Assembly (NCBI GenBank): GCA_964553255.1
Contig: CAZKJS010000007.1
Span: 1-45,759 of the forward strand
Length of the DNA stretch: 45,759 bases
Direction: 5' to 3'
DNA from: JAQUCI01 sp964553255
GTDB taxonomy: Bacteria; Bacillota_I; Bacilli_A; Erysipelotrichales; Erysipelotrichaceae
The notes below the pieces were generated by a model. That model had not been told where the DNA came from and made no database searches. It saw only the letters and a list, made by a program, of their open reading frames with translations. This document shows positions 17,085-25,148 of this stretch, piece by piece (the first letter of the stretch is position 1; each line of letters begins with the position of its first letter). The translations under genes were made by a program, and so were the position numbers.

Positions 17085-18343
17085 GACGATTTGTGAAAGA
17101 TATATCTGCAAAAGATTTTGATAAATTTAATGTCTTAGTTAATAGTAATCATTATGTTAAGATGAGTAGCTATGGCCAGTTTAAAGCACTTGAGGGGTTT
17201 AAGTATCGTCTTGTGGCGATAGAGGAAGATGGTGTGATAATTGCGACAGCTCTTGTTTTAATCAAAAAGATACCATACTTATTTAGTAATTATTGTTATA
17301 TCCCTTATGGCTATAATCTTGATTATAAAGATCAAAGTTTAATAAATTTTTTTAATGAAAGTATAAAAGTGTTCTCTCAAGAGCTAAATGCATGTTTTGT
17401 TAGAGTTGACCCTAATTTCTGTAGATTACAACATGAAAAAGATGGAACGATCACTGAAAATGGTTATGATAATCAATGGTTTAAAGACCTAATGCTAAAA
17501 GATGGTTTTATGCATTTAGGTTACAATTATGGTTATAGTGGTAATTGGCTATCAAGATTCAGTTATATACTAGATTTATCAGCTGATATCGATAAGATAA
17601 AAAAGAATATAAAGAATTTTAATAACCATGATCGTAAGAATAAAATGCGTGCCATCAATGTGTATCTAGCCTCAAAAAAAGACTTAGATATTCTATATCA
17701 ACTACAACTTGAACTAGCTCAAAAAGAACGTTTTGTGCCAAAACCATTATCTTATTTTCAACAACTCTATGATTCATTTAAAGACAATGTTTATCTATAT
17801 ATCGCAAAAGCCGATTTAGAAAAGTGTTATCAAAACCTACAAGAAGAGAAAAATAGGATTGAAGATCAAATTATCCAACTCACAAATACAAATCGCATTA
17901 AAGAGTTAAGTTTATCAGTTGAGTCGTTAAATAATGAAATGAAGATCATGAAAGAAAGGGGTTATGATAAAGTCTCAGAAATAATACTTGGTGCAAAATT
18001 GATCATTCAGATTGATGCGAAAGTTTTTAATGTATATATGTATACACACAAATTTTTACCTAATTTTAGAACAGCTTTAGCTTTACATACCAAAACACTT
18101 GAAGATAGTAAAAAGCGTAATGCTTTAAGTTATGATTTTGAAGGAGTTTCAGGAAGTTTAGATCCCAAAGATGCGTATTACGGTATCCATGACTTTAAGC
18201 GCAGTTTTGGAGGTGATTTTGTTGAATATTTCGGTGAGTTTGATCTGGTTTTAGATGAGCGTAGATATCTTTTATTTAAAAAGTTTGATCGTTTGATCAA
18301 GCGTTATAGACGTAAAGTATATCTATTTTTTAAGGGGTGGTGA
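17081..18343 (+). CDS. FemAB/FemX-family peptidoglycan aminoacyltransferase 2
   Basis: Second tandem FemABX homologue, 420 residues. The N-terminal region has VKMSSYGQFKALEGF near 26-40 and IPYGYNLDY; the C-terminal GNAT half ends with YDFEGVSGSLDPKDAYYGIHDF near 348-369, followed by FKRSFGG, the typical family finish. A coiled-coil insertion is predicted near 243-300 (heptad-like Leu/Ile, Glu/Lys-rich). It is translationally coupled to gene 1 by a 4-base overlap and followed one base later by gene 3. Genes 2 and 3 resemble each other more than gene 1 (both contain xYFGxxDFKRSFG-type ends), suggesting successive bridge positions added by different enzymes (inference). Confidence 0.9.
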   Translation: MRRFVKDISAKDFDKFNVLVNSNHYVKMSSYGQFKALEGFKYRLVAIEEDGVIIATALVLIKKIPYLFSNYCYIPYGYNLDYKDQSLINFFNESIKVFSQELNACFVRVDPNFCRLQHEKDGTITENGYDNQWFKDLMLKDGFMHLGYNYGYSGNWLSRFSYILDLSADIDKIKKNIKNFNNHDRKNKMRAINVYLASKKDLDILYQLQLELAQKERFVPKPLSYFQQLYDSFKDNVYLYIAKADLEKCYQNLQEEKNRIEDQIIQLTNTNRIKELSLSVESLNNEMKIMKERGYDKVSEIILGAKLIIQIDAKVFNVYMYTHKFLPNFRTALALHTKTLEDSKKRNALSYDFEGVSGSLDPKDAYYGIHDFKRSFGGDFVEYFGEFDLVLDERRYLLFKKFDRLIKRYRRKVYLFFKGW

Positions 18344-18344
18344 G

Positions 18345-19580
18345 ATGCGCTTTGCGATCAATATTGATAAACAAGAGTTAAATGAGTTTGTTAGAACTCA
18401 TGATTATGCTCACTATATGAAAACAACTTTTTGGGCTGAATATAAAAGTATAACTGAAGGATATATACCTACATTTGTTGGTATTTACGATAATGACAAT
18501 CTTGTTGGTACCGCTGTTTTACTTAAAAAAAGACCATGGCATGTCATGAAACCATACATCTACATACCAACGGGATTTTGTGTAGATTATAATAATCGTG
18601 ATCATCTTGATTTCTTATTAAGTAGTGTTATCGCATATGCGAAGACACAAAAAGTAATGTTTGTAAAATTTGATCCAAATGTTTTAAGATGTCATCGAAC
18701 CATTGATGGTGAAATGATAAATGATGGATTTAATAATGAATGGCTTACAGAATATCTCATTGATCAGGGTTTTACTCATAAGGGATATGGCTATGCATAT
18801 AATGGTAGTTGGCTTAATCGTTATACCTTAGTCATTGATATAGCCAAGCCGCTAAGTGAGATAGTAGCTAATTTTAATAGGTCAAAACAGAATGTTTTAA
18901 AAAGGCACGAATTAATAGGTGTAAAATCAAGGGTTGGTAAAAAGGAAGAGATAAAATATCTTGTTGATTTTGAATGGGAACTAACAAAAACGCAGGGGTT
19001 TAAACCTCATGACACAACATTTTTTAATACATTACTGGCTACGCTTGGTGAAAACGGACATTTTTATGTCACGGAAGTTGATCTAAAAGTACATATTGCA
19101 AATTTAGAAAGTGAATTAAGCTCAAACAAATATCGTAAAGATCTAGAAGCGTATCATGCTAAACAAATTGAGTTAAAAAAAGCTATAGAATTGTTGAGTG
19201 AATATGGCGCAAAAGTTATAATTGCTGCTGGTATTTTTGTTCATTATTCTAATTGGTCTTGGGATTTATATACGTATAATCGCAAAGCTTTCAGCATGTA
19301 TAAAGCAACTGATAACCTTCATTTATTTGTGATACAAGATATGAAAGCAAGAGGCGTTACCAATTATGATATGGTAGGTTTTTCGGGAGTTACATCTAAA
19401 AGCGATCCTTACTTCGGTCTTTATGATTACAAGCGTAGTTTTGGTTCAACATTCTATGAACACATTGGTGAGTTTGATTATGTTGTTGATAACAAAGCTT
19501 ATCGTATATTTAAGTATATTTTATTTCAAACAAAAAGGATTCGACGAAAGTGGTTTAGCATTAAATACAAAAAAAATTGA
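18345..19580 (+). CDS. FemAB/FemX-family peptidoglycan aminoacyltransferase 3
   Basis: Third tandem FemABX homologue, 411 residues. Motifs: TTFWAEYKSITEGYIPTFVGI near 27-47, YIPTGFCVDY near 72-81, VKFDPNVLR near 106-114, and C-terminal MVGFSGVTSKSDPYFGLYDY then KRSFGS near 347-372. The coiled-coil arm (about 240-285) is shorter than in the other two. The basic tail (IRRKWFSIKYKKN) may contact the membrane or tRNA. The ribosome site GGGGTGGTG overlaps the previous stop region; ATG 18345 is one base after it. Ends at a shared terminator with rpiB. Confidence 0.9.
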   Translation: MRFAINIDKQELNEFVRTHDYAHYMKTTFWAEYKSITEGYIPTFVGIYDNDNLVGTAVLLKKRPWHVMKPYIYIPTGFCVDYNNRDHLDFLLSSVIAYAKTQKVMFVKFDPNVLRCHRTIDGEMINDGFNNEWLTEYLIDQGFTHKGYGYAYNGSWLNRYTLVIDIAKPLSEIVANFNRSKQNVLKRHELIGVKSRVGKKEEIKYLVDFEWELTKTQGFKPHDTTFFNTLLATLGENGHFYVTEVDLKVHIANLESELSSNKYRKDLEAYHAKQIELKKAIELLSEYGAKVIIAAGIFVHYSNWSWDLYTYNRKAFSMYKATDNLHLFVIQDMKARGVTNYDMVGFSGVTSKSDPYFGLYDYKRSFGSTFYEHIGEFDYVVDNKAYRIFKYILFQTKRIRRKWFSIKYKKN

Positions 19581-19603
19581 GAGTTAATCTCAATTTTGTT
19601 TTT
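19573..19603. terminator. Bidirectional terminator, fem operon / rpiB
   Basis: Perfect 10-bp stem AAAATTGAGA/TCTCAATTTT with loop GTTAA, T-rich on both sides. The fem stop (19578-19580) and the rpiB stop (19592-19590) both fall in the hairpin. Confidence 0.85.
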
Positions 19604-20036
19604 CTTCAATAGCTTTGATCAACGCAATGCGTTTATCGTGACGTCCACCTTCATAAGTCGCATCCAACCATTCTTCGACAATCATTTTAGCCATCTCTGT
19701 ACCAACAACACGACTTCCCATAGCTAGGATGTTACTGTTGTTGTGCATACGTGAAAGCTTTGCGGTGTATGGTTCTGAACAAACAACAGCCCTAATACCA
19801 TTTACTTTGTTTGCTGAAATAGAAATACCAACTCCAGTACCGCACATTATAATACCCAAATCAACATCATGATTTGCGACTAAATTTGCTACCTTTTCGC
19901 CATAAATTGGATAATCTGTCTTTTCATCACTGTAACTACCAACATCGACCACTTCGATGTTTCTTTGTTTTAAAACTTCTAATACCGCTGATTTTAGGGT
20001 ATAACCTACATGATCGTTTCCTATTGCGATTTTCAT
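19590..20036 (-). CDS. rpiB: Ribose-5-phosphate isomerase B
   Basis: Interconverts ribose 5-phosphate and ribulose 5-phosphate in the pentose phosphate pathway. The 148-residue length is canonical. MKIAIGNDHVGYTLK is the family N-terminus, and DLGIIMCGTGVGISISANK (near 62-80) contains the active-site Cys of the GTGxG loop. A conserved SRxHNxxNILAMG-like segment (SRMHNNSNILAMGSRV) follows. ATG 20036 has GAGGTGG upstream; the longer in-frame start at 20072 does not. Monocistronic, divergent from the GNAT gene. Confidence 0.95.
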   Translation of the reverse strand: MKIAIGNDHVGYTLKSAVLEVLKQRNIEVVDVGSYSDEKTDYPIYGEKVANLVANHDVDLGIIMCGTGVGISISANKVNGIRAVVCSEPYTAKLSRMHNNSNILAMGSRVVGTEMAKMIVEEWLDATYEGGRHDKRIALIKAIEEKQN

Positions 20037-20129
20037 ATATCCACCTCGTAATTTTATATTATCATAAACCATAGTTTAATACATCAACAGTACTACTAAT
20101 ATGATAAGATTATATCAATGAGGTGGATG

Positions 20130-20636
20130 ATGGAATTGATCAAAGCAAGAAGCGACCAAGTTAATGATATCATGGTAATAATTAGTGATGCACAAGCTTT
20201 TTTACGTGAGCAGGGTATCGATCAATGGCAAAATAACTATCCAAATCACAAGACGATAGAAAACGATATTGATAATGGGTGGGGTTATGTACTTACCTAC
20301 CAAAATGAAGTTGTGGCTTATGGTGCAATCATCAACGCTGAAGAACCAACATATAAAATCATCGATAACGGCAAATGGCTTAATGATAGAGCATATCTTG
20401 TGATACATCGGCTTGCTGTTGCGAGAAATTATCGTAATCGAAAAATAGCACAATACTTCATCGATCAAGCCTGTATATTGGCAAAAGCAAGTGATATTTA
20501 TGATATAAGAATAGATACTCATGCGGATAACAAGATTATGCAAAGAATGATTGGGAAAATGGCGTTTGTTTATTGTGGGATTATCTATCTAGCTAATAAG
20601 GATAAGCGCTTGGCTTATCATAAAACATTAGATTAG
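20130..20636 (+). CDS. GNAT-family N-acetyltransferase
   Basis: About 168 residues, acetyl-CoA-dependent acyltransferase of unknown substrate. The GNAT core is recognisable: a beta strand LVIHRLAVARNYRNRKIAQYFIDQA (the V-x-x-x-x-R-x-x-x-I/G-x-A acetyl-CoA loop, less glycine-rich than usual) and a late D-I-R-I-D-T-H-A-D-N segment common to the subgroup. Two ATGs (20127, 20130) follow AGGTGG; the upstream ATG at 20118 precedes the ribosome site and is rejected. It is followed 11 bases later by the PPC-domain gene and is probably co-transcribed. Confidence 0.85.
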   Translation: MELIKARSDQVNDIMVIISDAQAFLREQGIDQWQNNYPNHKTIENDIDNGWGYVLTYQNEVVAYGAIINAEEPTYKIIDNGKWLNDRAYLVIHRLAVARNYRNRKIAQYFIDQACILAKASDIYDIRIDTHADNKIMQRMIGKMAFVYCGIIYLANKDKRLAYHKTLD

Positions 20637-20647
20637 AAAGGGAAGTT

Positions 20648-21049
20648 ATGAAAGAACATGTCTTTAGACTTGTGGCGAATGATGATTTAAAAACAAACAT
20701 TGTTTCATATTGTGTGAATAATAACATCAAGGCTGCAGTGATCGTTTGTGGTGTGGGTTGCGTTAAAGCGGTTTGTATTAGAAAAGCCAAAGCAGAAGAA
20801 ATTTATCGTGATCATGATAATCACGAAATTGTTGCACTACAAGGAACAATAGCCAATGATAAAGCTCATATTCATATCGCATTATCAGATAAGAACATGA
20901 AAACGATAGGTGGTCATCTTATGGTTGATACAATCATTAATACAACAGCTGAGATTGTACTGTTTGAACTAGAAGAATATATTCTTGACCGTAAATTTGA
21001 TGAGCAAACTGGTTATGATGAACTAGTGGTAAATAACAAGCGCATTTAA
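20648..21049 (+). CDS. PPC/DUF296-domain protein
   Basis: A 133-residue stand-alone PPC (plants and prokaryotes conserved, DUF296) domain. The family segments are visible: FRLVANDDL at the start, AAVIVCGVGCVKAVCIRKA near 30-48, IVALQGTIAND near 62-72 and the conserved HIHIALSDKNMKTIGGHL near 77-94, with a GGHL core whose histidines may bind metal. In plants the domain is fused to AT-hooks and binds DNA; bacterial single-domain forms are trimeric and of uncertain function, so a DNA-binding role is not assured. AAAGGGAAG upstream. Second gene of the GNAT unit; no terminator before the tRNA-Thr promoter. Confidence 0.85.
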   Translation: MKEHVFRLVANDDLKTNIVSYCVNNNIKAAVIVCGVGCVKAVCIRKAKAEEIYRDHDNHEIVALQGTIANDKAHIHIALSDKNMKTIGGHLMVDTIINTTAEIVLFELEEYILDRKFDEQTGYDELVVNNKRI

Positions 21050-21078
21050 TTGACAATGATTGTTTATTTCAATAATAT
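21050..21078 (+). promoter_or_regulatory. Promoter of tRNA-Thr
   Basis: Consensus TTGACA at 21050-21055 directly after the preceding stop codon, 17-base spacer, TAATAT at 21073-21078. This gives a leader of about ten bases. A TATAAT at 21089-21094 abuts the tRNA and is too close to be the -10. Confidence 0.8.
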
Positions 21079-21094
21079 ATTATTTGATTATAAT

Positions 21095-21170
21095 GCCGGT
21101 TTAACTCAGTTGGCAGAGTAGCTCATTCGTAATGAGCAAGTCGTAGGTTCAAATCCTATAACCGGCACCA
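21095..21170 (+). tRNA. tRNA-Thr (anticodon CGT)
   Basis: 76 nt with CCA encoded. Acceptor GCCGGTT pairs with AACCGGC; the D arm is ACTC..GAGT; anticodon stem GCTCA/TGAGC holds loop TTCGTAA, giving anticodon CGT (reads ACG); T arm GTAGG..CCTAT with TTCAAAT loop. Own promoter and terminator. Confidence 0.97.
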
Positions 21171-21180
21171 TTTTGATATC

Positions 21181-21210
21181 AAAACACTCAAATTAAATGA
21201 GTGTTTTTTT
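21181..21210 (+). terminator. Terminator of tRNA-Thr
   Basis: 10-bp stem AAAACACTCA/TGAGTGTTTT, 7-base loop, followed by TTT, ten bases after the tRNA. Confidence 0.9.
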
Positions 21211-21257
21211 ATACTTGAGTGTCATTTAAATAGTTTAGTTATATCGCTAAAAAACGA

Positions 21258-21286
21258 TTGCTTAGCATAACTTCAAATGATAATAT
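21258..21286 (+). promoter_or_regulatory. Promoter of the zinc-ribbon gene
   Basis: TTGCTT at 21258-21263, 17-base spacer, TAATAT at 21281-21286, 26 bases upstream of ATG 21312. Confidence 0.55.
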
Positions 21287-21311
21287 TACAAAGAAAGAAA
21301 GAGGAATTTTT

Positions 21312-21563
21312 ATGATTATATGGGGATGGCGTAAGACACGCAAAATATTACTAAAAGTTGATGAGCAAGAATGCGATAATTGTCATAATACGAATCAATT
21401 TGATCTTGTTAGATTGACTTCGTGGTTTACTTTATTTTTCATACCAATTATACCGTATAAAAGAGAGTATTTTATCGCTTGTCCAATATGTGAATTTGGT
21501 CAGAAAATAGATAAGTATGAAAAGGAAAGAATTATGTTACTAAAGGGAGATGGGTCAATTTAA
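21312..21563 (+). CDS. Small zinc-ribbon protein
   Basis: An 83-residue protein with two CxxC pairs (ECDNCHN near 20-26 and ACPICEF near 57-63) flanking a hydrophobic strand/helix (FTLFFIPIIPYKREYF), the layout of small zinc-ribbon domain proteins common in Firmicutes. Zinc binding is likely; function unknown. ATG 21312 has GAGGAA upstream. The region from 21258 to 21311 is open in the same frame but contains the promoter and ribosome site. The 3' end overlaps the convergent permease gene by nine bases. Confidence 0.75.
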   Translation: MIIWGWRKTRKILLKVDEQECDNCHNTNQFDLVRLTSWFTLFFIPIIPYKREYFIACPICEFGQKIDKYEKERIMLLKGDGSI

Positions 21564-22580
21564 ATCCCTTTTTTTAATGGCGAATTGAATTGTCACCAGT
21601 AACATCAAAGAAGTCAAAATTAATATAAGGGTCATAATGTAGGTATTACCTAAATTTGAAAAACTAAGCTTGGTGATATTGTTGACTACGATTAATGTAC
21701 AAAGAGCGACAACACTAGAAATTGTTGTGCTTAATGTTAAATAATAAACGGTAATGATAATAGCTAATAATAGTAAGATTATACTCAAATCACTCATGAT
21801 AAGACTAAACACAGCGGATTCAATAGTTATAATAAGTGTACCTGGTTGAATTAAGTAAGGATAACCACTGTTGATAAAAGAAGATTTATTTGATAGAAAA
21901 AATAGACTAATAAAAGCTATGAAATATAAACCATATGAAATGATAATACCCATCGAATACTTCGTTAGCAGTATTTTTTTTCTAGAAAATGGTTGAAGAA
22001 AGAATATCTTGAAAGCGTCACTATCGTTTTCTGATAAGATTAATAAAAAGATGATAAGGATAATAATTATGATCAATAGATGATAGTTGTCATGATGAAA
22101 ACTAACAAACAATGGTAAAAGCGCGATACTATTATCAATTATAAGTGGTTCATTGTTTGATGTAAGTAAATGCTCATGCAGAGCTATATTATATATTGTT
22201 TGAGTTAAACTCTCTGTAAAAACGGATAATGATAAATTATAACCAGTTAATCGCATAACATTTATTTCATACAAAAGATTAATCTTGTTTTTTTGATCAC
22301 TAGTGATTTTGTAGTTAGAAAGCAGTAAGATGTAGTTTTTTAGAAAAGCTTCTTGATCGTTGTTGATAATGCTAGTATCATAACGAGCTAGATCAAAAAG
22401 CACTTCAATGCTTTTGGCTTCCTTCGCTAATTTTCTTTCTTGATCTTGATAATAGTTAATTTGATTATTGTAGCGGCTTAAATAAAACAATGACATGATC
22501 AAAACAATAAAGATGAAAAAAGCGTAAAACCATTTTGCTCTAACGATTTTAAATAATTCAACTATTAATAGCTTTCTCAT
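21555..22580 (-). CDS. ABC-2-type transporter permease (second subunit)
   Basis: Membrane subunit of the exporter encoded by 24609-21555. About 341 residues: one N-terminal TM (WFYAFFIFIVLIMSLFYL, residues 15-32), a soluble extracellular region to about 170, then five hydrophobic helices in the C-terminal half. This is the layout of ABC-2/BcrB-like permeases. ATG 22580 has AAGGAAAG upstream and overlaps the previous permease's stop by four bases; a TTG 21 bases upstream is rejected. With the paired permease and ATPase it forms a heteromeric exporter or immunity-type transporter; substrate unknown. Confidence 0.8.
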   Translation of the reverse strand: MRKLLIVELFKIVRAKWFYAFFIFIVLIMSLFYLSRYNNQINYYQDQERKLAKEAKSIEVLFDLARYDTSIINNDQEAFLKNYILLLSNYKITSDQKNKINLLYEINVMRLTGYNLSLSVFTESLTQTIYNIALHEHLLTSNNEPLIIDNSIALLPLFVSFHHDNYHLLIIIIILIIFLLILSENDSDAFKIFFLQPFSRKKILLTKYSMGIIISYGLYFIAFISLFFLSNKSSFINSGYPYLIQPGTLIITIESAVFSLIMSDLSIILLLLAIIITVYYLTLSTTISSVVALCTLIVVNNITKLSFSNLGNTYIMTLILILTSLMLLVTIQFAIKKRDLN

Positions 22581-23728
22581 CTCAATTCTTTCCTTTTCCA
22601 AATCTGGGTAGTTATCGCATAGTTGATAAAAGTAGATATGCTCATGGTAATTAAGCCATAACTTAATCGAGCATTGCGATAATAATAGAAAAGTGAAGTA
22701 TGTTCGTTTGTTAGAAAGTTGTGTACACTTAAAAATAAATAGTAATATGGATTATAAACAAAATAAGATGGAACTTGTTTGTTGACTATCCCCTGATATA
22801 TAAAATAAGTTAATGTGATCAAGACGATCAAAGAGATAAATGGTTTTCTTATTAAGCAATTAAGTAAAGCGCAAAAACTTATTACCAAGGAAATATTAAT
22901 CAACAAATGTATGGTTATGATGCCAAACAAGTTTTTTAATGACATCAGCATAGTGGTTGTGAAACTTGCGTTTCTATCAAAAAGTGATAATGGCGAGTAA
23001 ACAACAGGATGATCAAGCCATCCACACTGATGAAATAGTTTTAGATATAAAAAGAAAAAGATAAATGTAAACGAAATTAAAATGATAGCTAAAAATGTTC
23101 TTGCGATGATCTTTGACAGAATAGTAATAGTTATGCGATAGGGTTGCAAAAACGAGATAGATAATGTTTTGTTTTTCAATTCTTCATTTATAACATCATA
23201 ACCAATGATGATACTGAAAATAACAATGATCAACCATAGATTGGTGTTTATTAAATAGCTGAAAAAGCCATAAACAGAACCAACACTAATAGGGTTAATG
23301 TGAATGGTATCAATATTAGCTTCTATTAATTCTGTTCTGATCATGATTTGGGTTATATCATTGTTTCCAAGCGTTATTAGTATTTGGTTGGCTGTTTGCC
23401 AATCATTATTGATCAACGCCATATTAAGATTAAGATACTGCTGGTGTTGAGCAGTGTTTGATGCAAGCGAATCTTGAAGTGAAGCGATCGCTATTTTATC
23501 ATCGTTTGCAATAGCGTCTTCAAGTTGATTTTGTTGATCGATAATGACACGATTTATATTGCTGCTGATAGATTGATATATAGCTTCGTTTTTATTGTTG
23601 AAATTTGGATAGATCTTGAAATAGCGATCAGCGCATACAAAAAGAATTAAGAAAAGAAAAAGACAAGTAACGAGCCATCTTGGTTGTTTTATGAGTCTTT
23701 TTAACTCTATTATAATTAGTTTGATCAT
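22577..23728 (-). CDS. ABC-2-type transporter permease (first subunit)
   Basis: A 383-residue permease: N-terminal TM at about 17-34 (WLVTCLFLFLILFVCADRYF), a large extracytoplasmic region to about 150, followed by at least five TM segments. It has the same topology as the next gene product but little sequence identity by eye, so the exporter is probably a heterodimer. The start at 23728 overlaps the ATPase stop (ATGA) and the end overlaps the next start. Large extracellular loops are common in bacteriocin or antibiotic exporters and in immunity transporters. Confidence 0.8.
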   Translation of the reverse strand: MIKLIIIELKRLIKQPRWLVTCLFLFLILFVCADRYFKIYPNFNNKNEAIYQSISSNINRVIIDQQNQLEDAIANDDKIAIASLQDSLASNTAQHQQYLNLNMALINNDWQTANQILITLGNNDITQIMIRTELIEANIDTIHINPISVGSVYGFFSYLINTNLWLIIVIFSIIIGYDVINEELKNKTLSISFLQPYRITITILSKIIARTFLAIILISFTFIFFFLYLKLFHQCGWLDHPVVYSPLSLFDRNASFTTTMLMSLKNLFGIITIHLLINISLVISFCALLNCLIRKPFISLIVLITLTYFIYQGIVNKQVPSYFVYNPYYYLFLSVHNFLTNEHTSLFYYYRNARLSYGLITMSISTFINYAITTQIWKRKELR

Positions 23729-24609
23729 AGATAAAACTCTTCATATTGATCGATGATTGATGGTTGGATACGATCGATTTGATTGATTCTTATCTCATTA
23801 GTCATACATAGATTGACAATGGTGTTAATGTTAAGTGTTTCATTAGTTTTTATCTTTACATTATCATTGTCAGTGCAAACTGATTGCTGATAATTTGTAT
23901 TGATAAGCGATACAAGTTTATCTGGATCACTAACTTTGAGTTGGTAAGTTTCATAGGGTAGTTTTTCATCAATAGGAATCAATCTACCATTTTTGATAAA
24001 GATAAATCGCGTACAGACATCATTTAATTCGTGAAGTTGGTGTGAACTTATTAAGATGGCGATATCTTCTGTTTTCACTTGGTCTTTTAGAATGTCATAA
24101 AAGGCTTTGACACCGTTTGGATCAAGACCGTTGGTTGGTTCATCTAATAACATAAGTCTTGGATTAGGTAAAAGGCATAAACCTAACATCAATCTTTGCT
24201 TCATTCCCATTGAATATGTCTTTACTTTCTTCTTTAGATCTTTTTGTAGACCTGTCATAGACATTATCTTTGTAACTCTTGCTTTATCTATATTGCGTAG
24301 TTTGGCAATGATCGCAATGTTTTCTTGTCCTGTTAAGTCTTGGTACAACATAGGTTGCTCAATTGTGGCTGTTATACAGTTTAAAGCCTTTTCACGATTG
24401 TTTTTGGTGTTGTATCCACATATATATATATGACCATTATTTGGTTGCCAGAGTGTTGATATGAGTTTTAAGGTTGTACTTTTTCCAGCACCGTTTGGTC
24501 CGATAAAACCAACTATCTCTTTTGATTTGATATTGATGTTAATATCATCTAATATCATTTTATTAGCGATATATTTAGAAATATGCTTTACTTCCAAGAT
24601 ATTTGTCAT
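23725..24609 (-). CDS. ABC transporter ATP-binding protein, BcrA-like
   Basis: Cytoplasmic ATPase energising the two permeases downstream. In 294 residues: Walker A GPNGAGKST at about 37-45, Q loop in the TATIEQPM region, signature YSMGMKQRL near 132-140 (a conservative variant of LSGGQ), Walker B RLMLLDEPTNGLD near 152-164 and the H loop ILISSHQLHEL. The C-terminal about 75 residues form the extra domain seen in bacitracin-exporter-type ATPases. AAAGGAGA ribosome site. It is first gene of the operon, with its promoter at 24655-24627, divergent from a small secreted protein. Confidence 0.92.
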   Translation of the reverse strand: MTNILEVKHISKYIANKMILDDININIKSKEIVGFIGPNGAGKSTTLKLISTLWQPNNGHIYICGYNTKNNREKALNCITATIEQPMLYQDLTGQENIAIIAKLRNIDKARVTKIMSMTGLQKDLKKKVKTYSMGMKQRLMLGLCLLPNPRLMLLDEPTNGLDPNGVKAFYDILKDQVKTEDIAILISSHQLHELNDVCTRFIFIKNGRLIPIDEKLPYETYQLKVSDPDKLVSLINTNYQQSVCTDNDNVKIKTNETLNINTIVNLCMTNEIRINQIDRIQPSIIDQYEEFYL

Positions 24610-24626
24610 AAAATCTCCTTTTAATT

Positions 24627-24655
24627 ATTATAAATGCAAAATAGTATAATATCAA
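24627..24655 (-). promoter_or_regulatory. Promoter of the ABC transporter operon
   Basis: Minus strand: TTGATA at 24655-24650, 17-base spacer, TATAAT at 24632-24627, 18 bases from the ATPase start. Confidence 0.75.
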
Positions 24656-24726
24656 TCTACATTTAGGATTAATAATAAAAAATTATAATTATTAACTGAC
24701 ACCAATTGGTGATAGAAAGGAAAAAT

Positions 24727-25047
24727 ATGAACAAAAAGAAATTATTAGGCTTTATGGTAATAACCCTATTTACGGTTGGGATGGTAGTACCGATAAAGGC
24801 AGAAACCATTGATACCTTAAATATTCAAGAACCAACAAGAATTAGAGTTGCTGATGTTATTGCTAGTCATGATGACCTTTATTACAATGGCGGTTGGGAA
24901 GTTCGTGAAAATTATATACATACGGTAATCTTTTATAATGTATCGTTTAGTTTTAACGAATATACTTATGAAGACGTAACTTCCACAGCTGATAAAAATG
25001 CAGGCTTAACTAGGATTAGAACATACTATCATTATAATATTAACTAA
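24727..25047 (+). CDS. Small secreted protein, lactococcin-972-like candidate bacteriocin
   Basis: A 106-residue protein with a clear Sec signal peptide (basic MNKKK, hydrophobic core to about residue 22, cleavage likely after A-x-A near PIKAE). The mature part is rich in Tyr, Asn and Thr: it has GGWEV near 59-63 and ends in YYHYNIN. The layout (GGxW, aromatic-rich middle, AG-segment, YY near the C-terminus) recalls the lactococcin 972 family, small unmodified bacteriocins encoded beside ABC transporters. That match is by eye and weak. AAAGGAA upstream of ATG 24727. It is divergent from a BcrA-type ABC exporter and has its own terminator. Confidence 0.6.
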   Translation: MNKKKLLGFMVITLFTVGMVVPIKAETIDTLNIQEPTRIRVADVIASHDDLYYNGGWEVRENYIHTVIFYNVSFSFNEYTYEDVTSTADKNAGLTRIRTYYHYNIN

Positions 25048-25061
25048 ATGTTGTTTTTCCT

Positions 25062-25104
25062 AAGGCATAAGAAATTGAAACTAACTTACTTATGCCTTTC
25101 TTTT
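25062..25104 (+). terminator. Terminator of the small secreted protein gene
   Basis: 10-bp stem AAGGCATAAG/CTTATGCCTT, 17-base loop, followed by TCTTTT. Confidence 0.75.
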
Positions 25105-25148
25105 GGAGTAATCACAATCTATAATAATGTTAGAAAGAGAGTGATAAA

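Noticed and set aside
21258..21311. Upstream in-frame TTG start for the zinc-ribbon protein
   Set aside because: That TTG is part of the -35 box, and the ribosome site GAGGAA precedes ATG 21312.
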